From Burkholderiaceae bacterium (GTDB taxonomy: Bacteria; Pseudomonadota; Gammaproteobacteria; Burkholderiales; Burkholderiaceae_C), in the NCBI GenBank assembly GCA_913776825.1, contig CAJYPV010000017.1:183320-247319 (forward strand): a stretch of 64,000 bases of DNA, given 5' to 3'. Of the stretch, positions 63,858 to 64,000 are shown one piece after another (the stretch's first letter is position 1; each line of letters opens with the position of its first letter). The notes beneath the pieces were generated by a model. It was not told where the DNA came from. It saw only the letters and a program-made list of their open reading frames with translations, and searched no databases. A program made the position numbers and the translations under genes.

Positions 63858-64000
63858 TTACTCGATGATGGTGGCCACGACGCCCGAGCCGACGGTACGA
63901 CCGCCTTCACGGATAGCGAAGCGCAGACCTTCTTCCATGGCGATCGGAGCGATCAGCTTCACGGTGATGCTGACGTTGTCGCCAGGCATGACCATTTCCT
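63858..64000 (-). CDS. tuf: Elongation factor Tu (C-terminal part; gene continues beyond window)
   Basis: The last 46 complete residues of EF-Tu are read on the minus strand: [15 protein letters not shown], then [17 protein letters not shown] and [13 protein letters not shown] before TAA at 63860-63858. This is the end of domain III, which binds aminoacyl-tRNA. The upstream position next to rpsJ is that of tufA at the end of the str operon. Confidence 0.96.
   Translation of the reverse strand, partial: EMVMPGDNVSITVKLIAPIAMEEGLRFAIREGGRTVGSGVVATIIE

Overview
The window is chromosomal DNA of a high-GC betaproteobacterium. Family resemblance and gene order (def-fmt-htpX beside a LysM gene, dprA and smg; pgk/pyk/fba/purC; the str-S10-spc-alpha ribosomal block; AzlCD; HDOD and DUF1631 proteins) point to Burkholderiales, most likely the Roseateles/Mitsuaria/Rubrivivax/Leptothrix group. 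That placement is inference from recognised families, not from a search. I see no phage, transposase, CRISPR array or rRNA. Most of the window is vertically inherited core genome with a few lineage-specific inserts.

Layout. 1-3.4 kb: a truncated multi-PAS sensor histidine kinase (minus) divergent from a PHB-depolymerase-type esterase. 3.4-14.3 kb: a central-carbon block, almost all minus: pgk, maeB, pyk, fba, a gamma-glutamylcyclotransferase-like gene, purC and a TPR protein, interrupted by one plus-strand ATPase/DUF4325 gene. 14.6-18.2 kb: azlCD, a GIN-domain protein, a lipoprotein and htpX. 18.3-23.2 kb: fmt and def face a LysM protein, dprA and smg. 23.3-29.3 kb: yajC-secD-secF followed by a large DUF1631 protein. 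29.6-35.2 kb: a GntR/FCD regulator with a hydroxyproline-epimerase-like gene, a fused osmoprotectant-type binding protein/permease, an HDOD protein and a VOC protein. 35.3-40.6 kb: a branched-chain-type ABC transporter (livH, fused livMG, livF; no binding protein), an enoyl-CoA hydratase-like gene and a GAF protein. 41-45.9 kb: two paralogous four-cysteine mini-proteins flanking tdk, then proQ, a DTW-domain gene, selD and two identical initiator tRNA genes. 46-47.9 kb: dsbD.

48.1-64 kb holds the ribosomal protein block on the minus strand: tuf (partial), rpsJ, rplCDWB-rpsS-rplV-rpsC-rplP-rpmC-rpsQ, a peroxiredoxin gene, rplNXE-rpsNH-rplFR-rpsE-rpmD-rplO-secY-infA-rpmJ-rpsMK, rpsD-rpoA-rplQ. 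The intergenic sequence suggests how it is divided: a terminator after rpsJ and a promoter before rplC; a terminator with overlapping alternative pairings after rpsQ; a strong promoter (TTGACA, 18 bp, CATAAT) before rplN; a hairpin plus promoter before rpsD; a hairpin between rpsD and rpoA; and a final terminator after rplQ.

No self-contained novel system (defence island, toxin-antitoxin, biosynthetic cluster) is visible. The best candidates for undescribed biology are the paired CxxC/CxxxC mini-proteins around tdk, the single-chain GHKL-ATPase plus DUF4325 protein, the conditional-terminator-like RNA in front of the peroxiredoxin gene, and a helically phased TTGCGC array upstream of the GAF gene.
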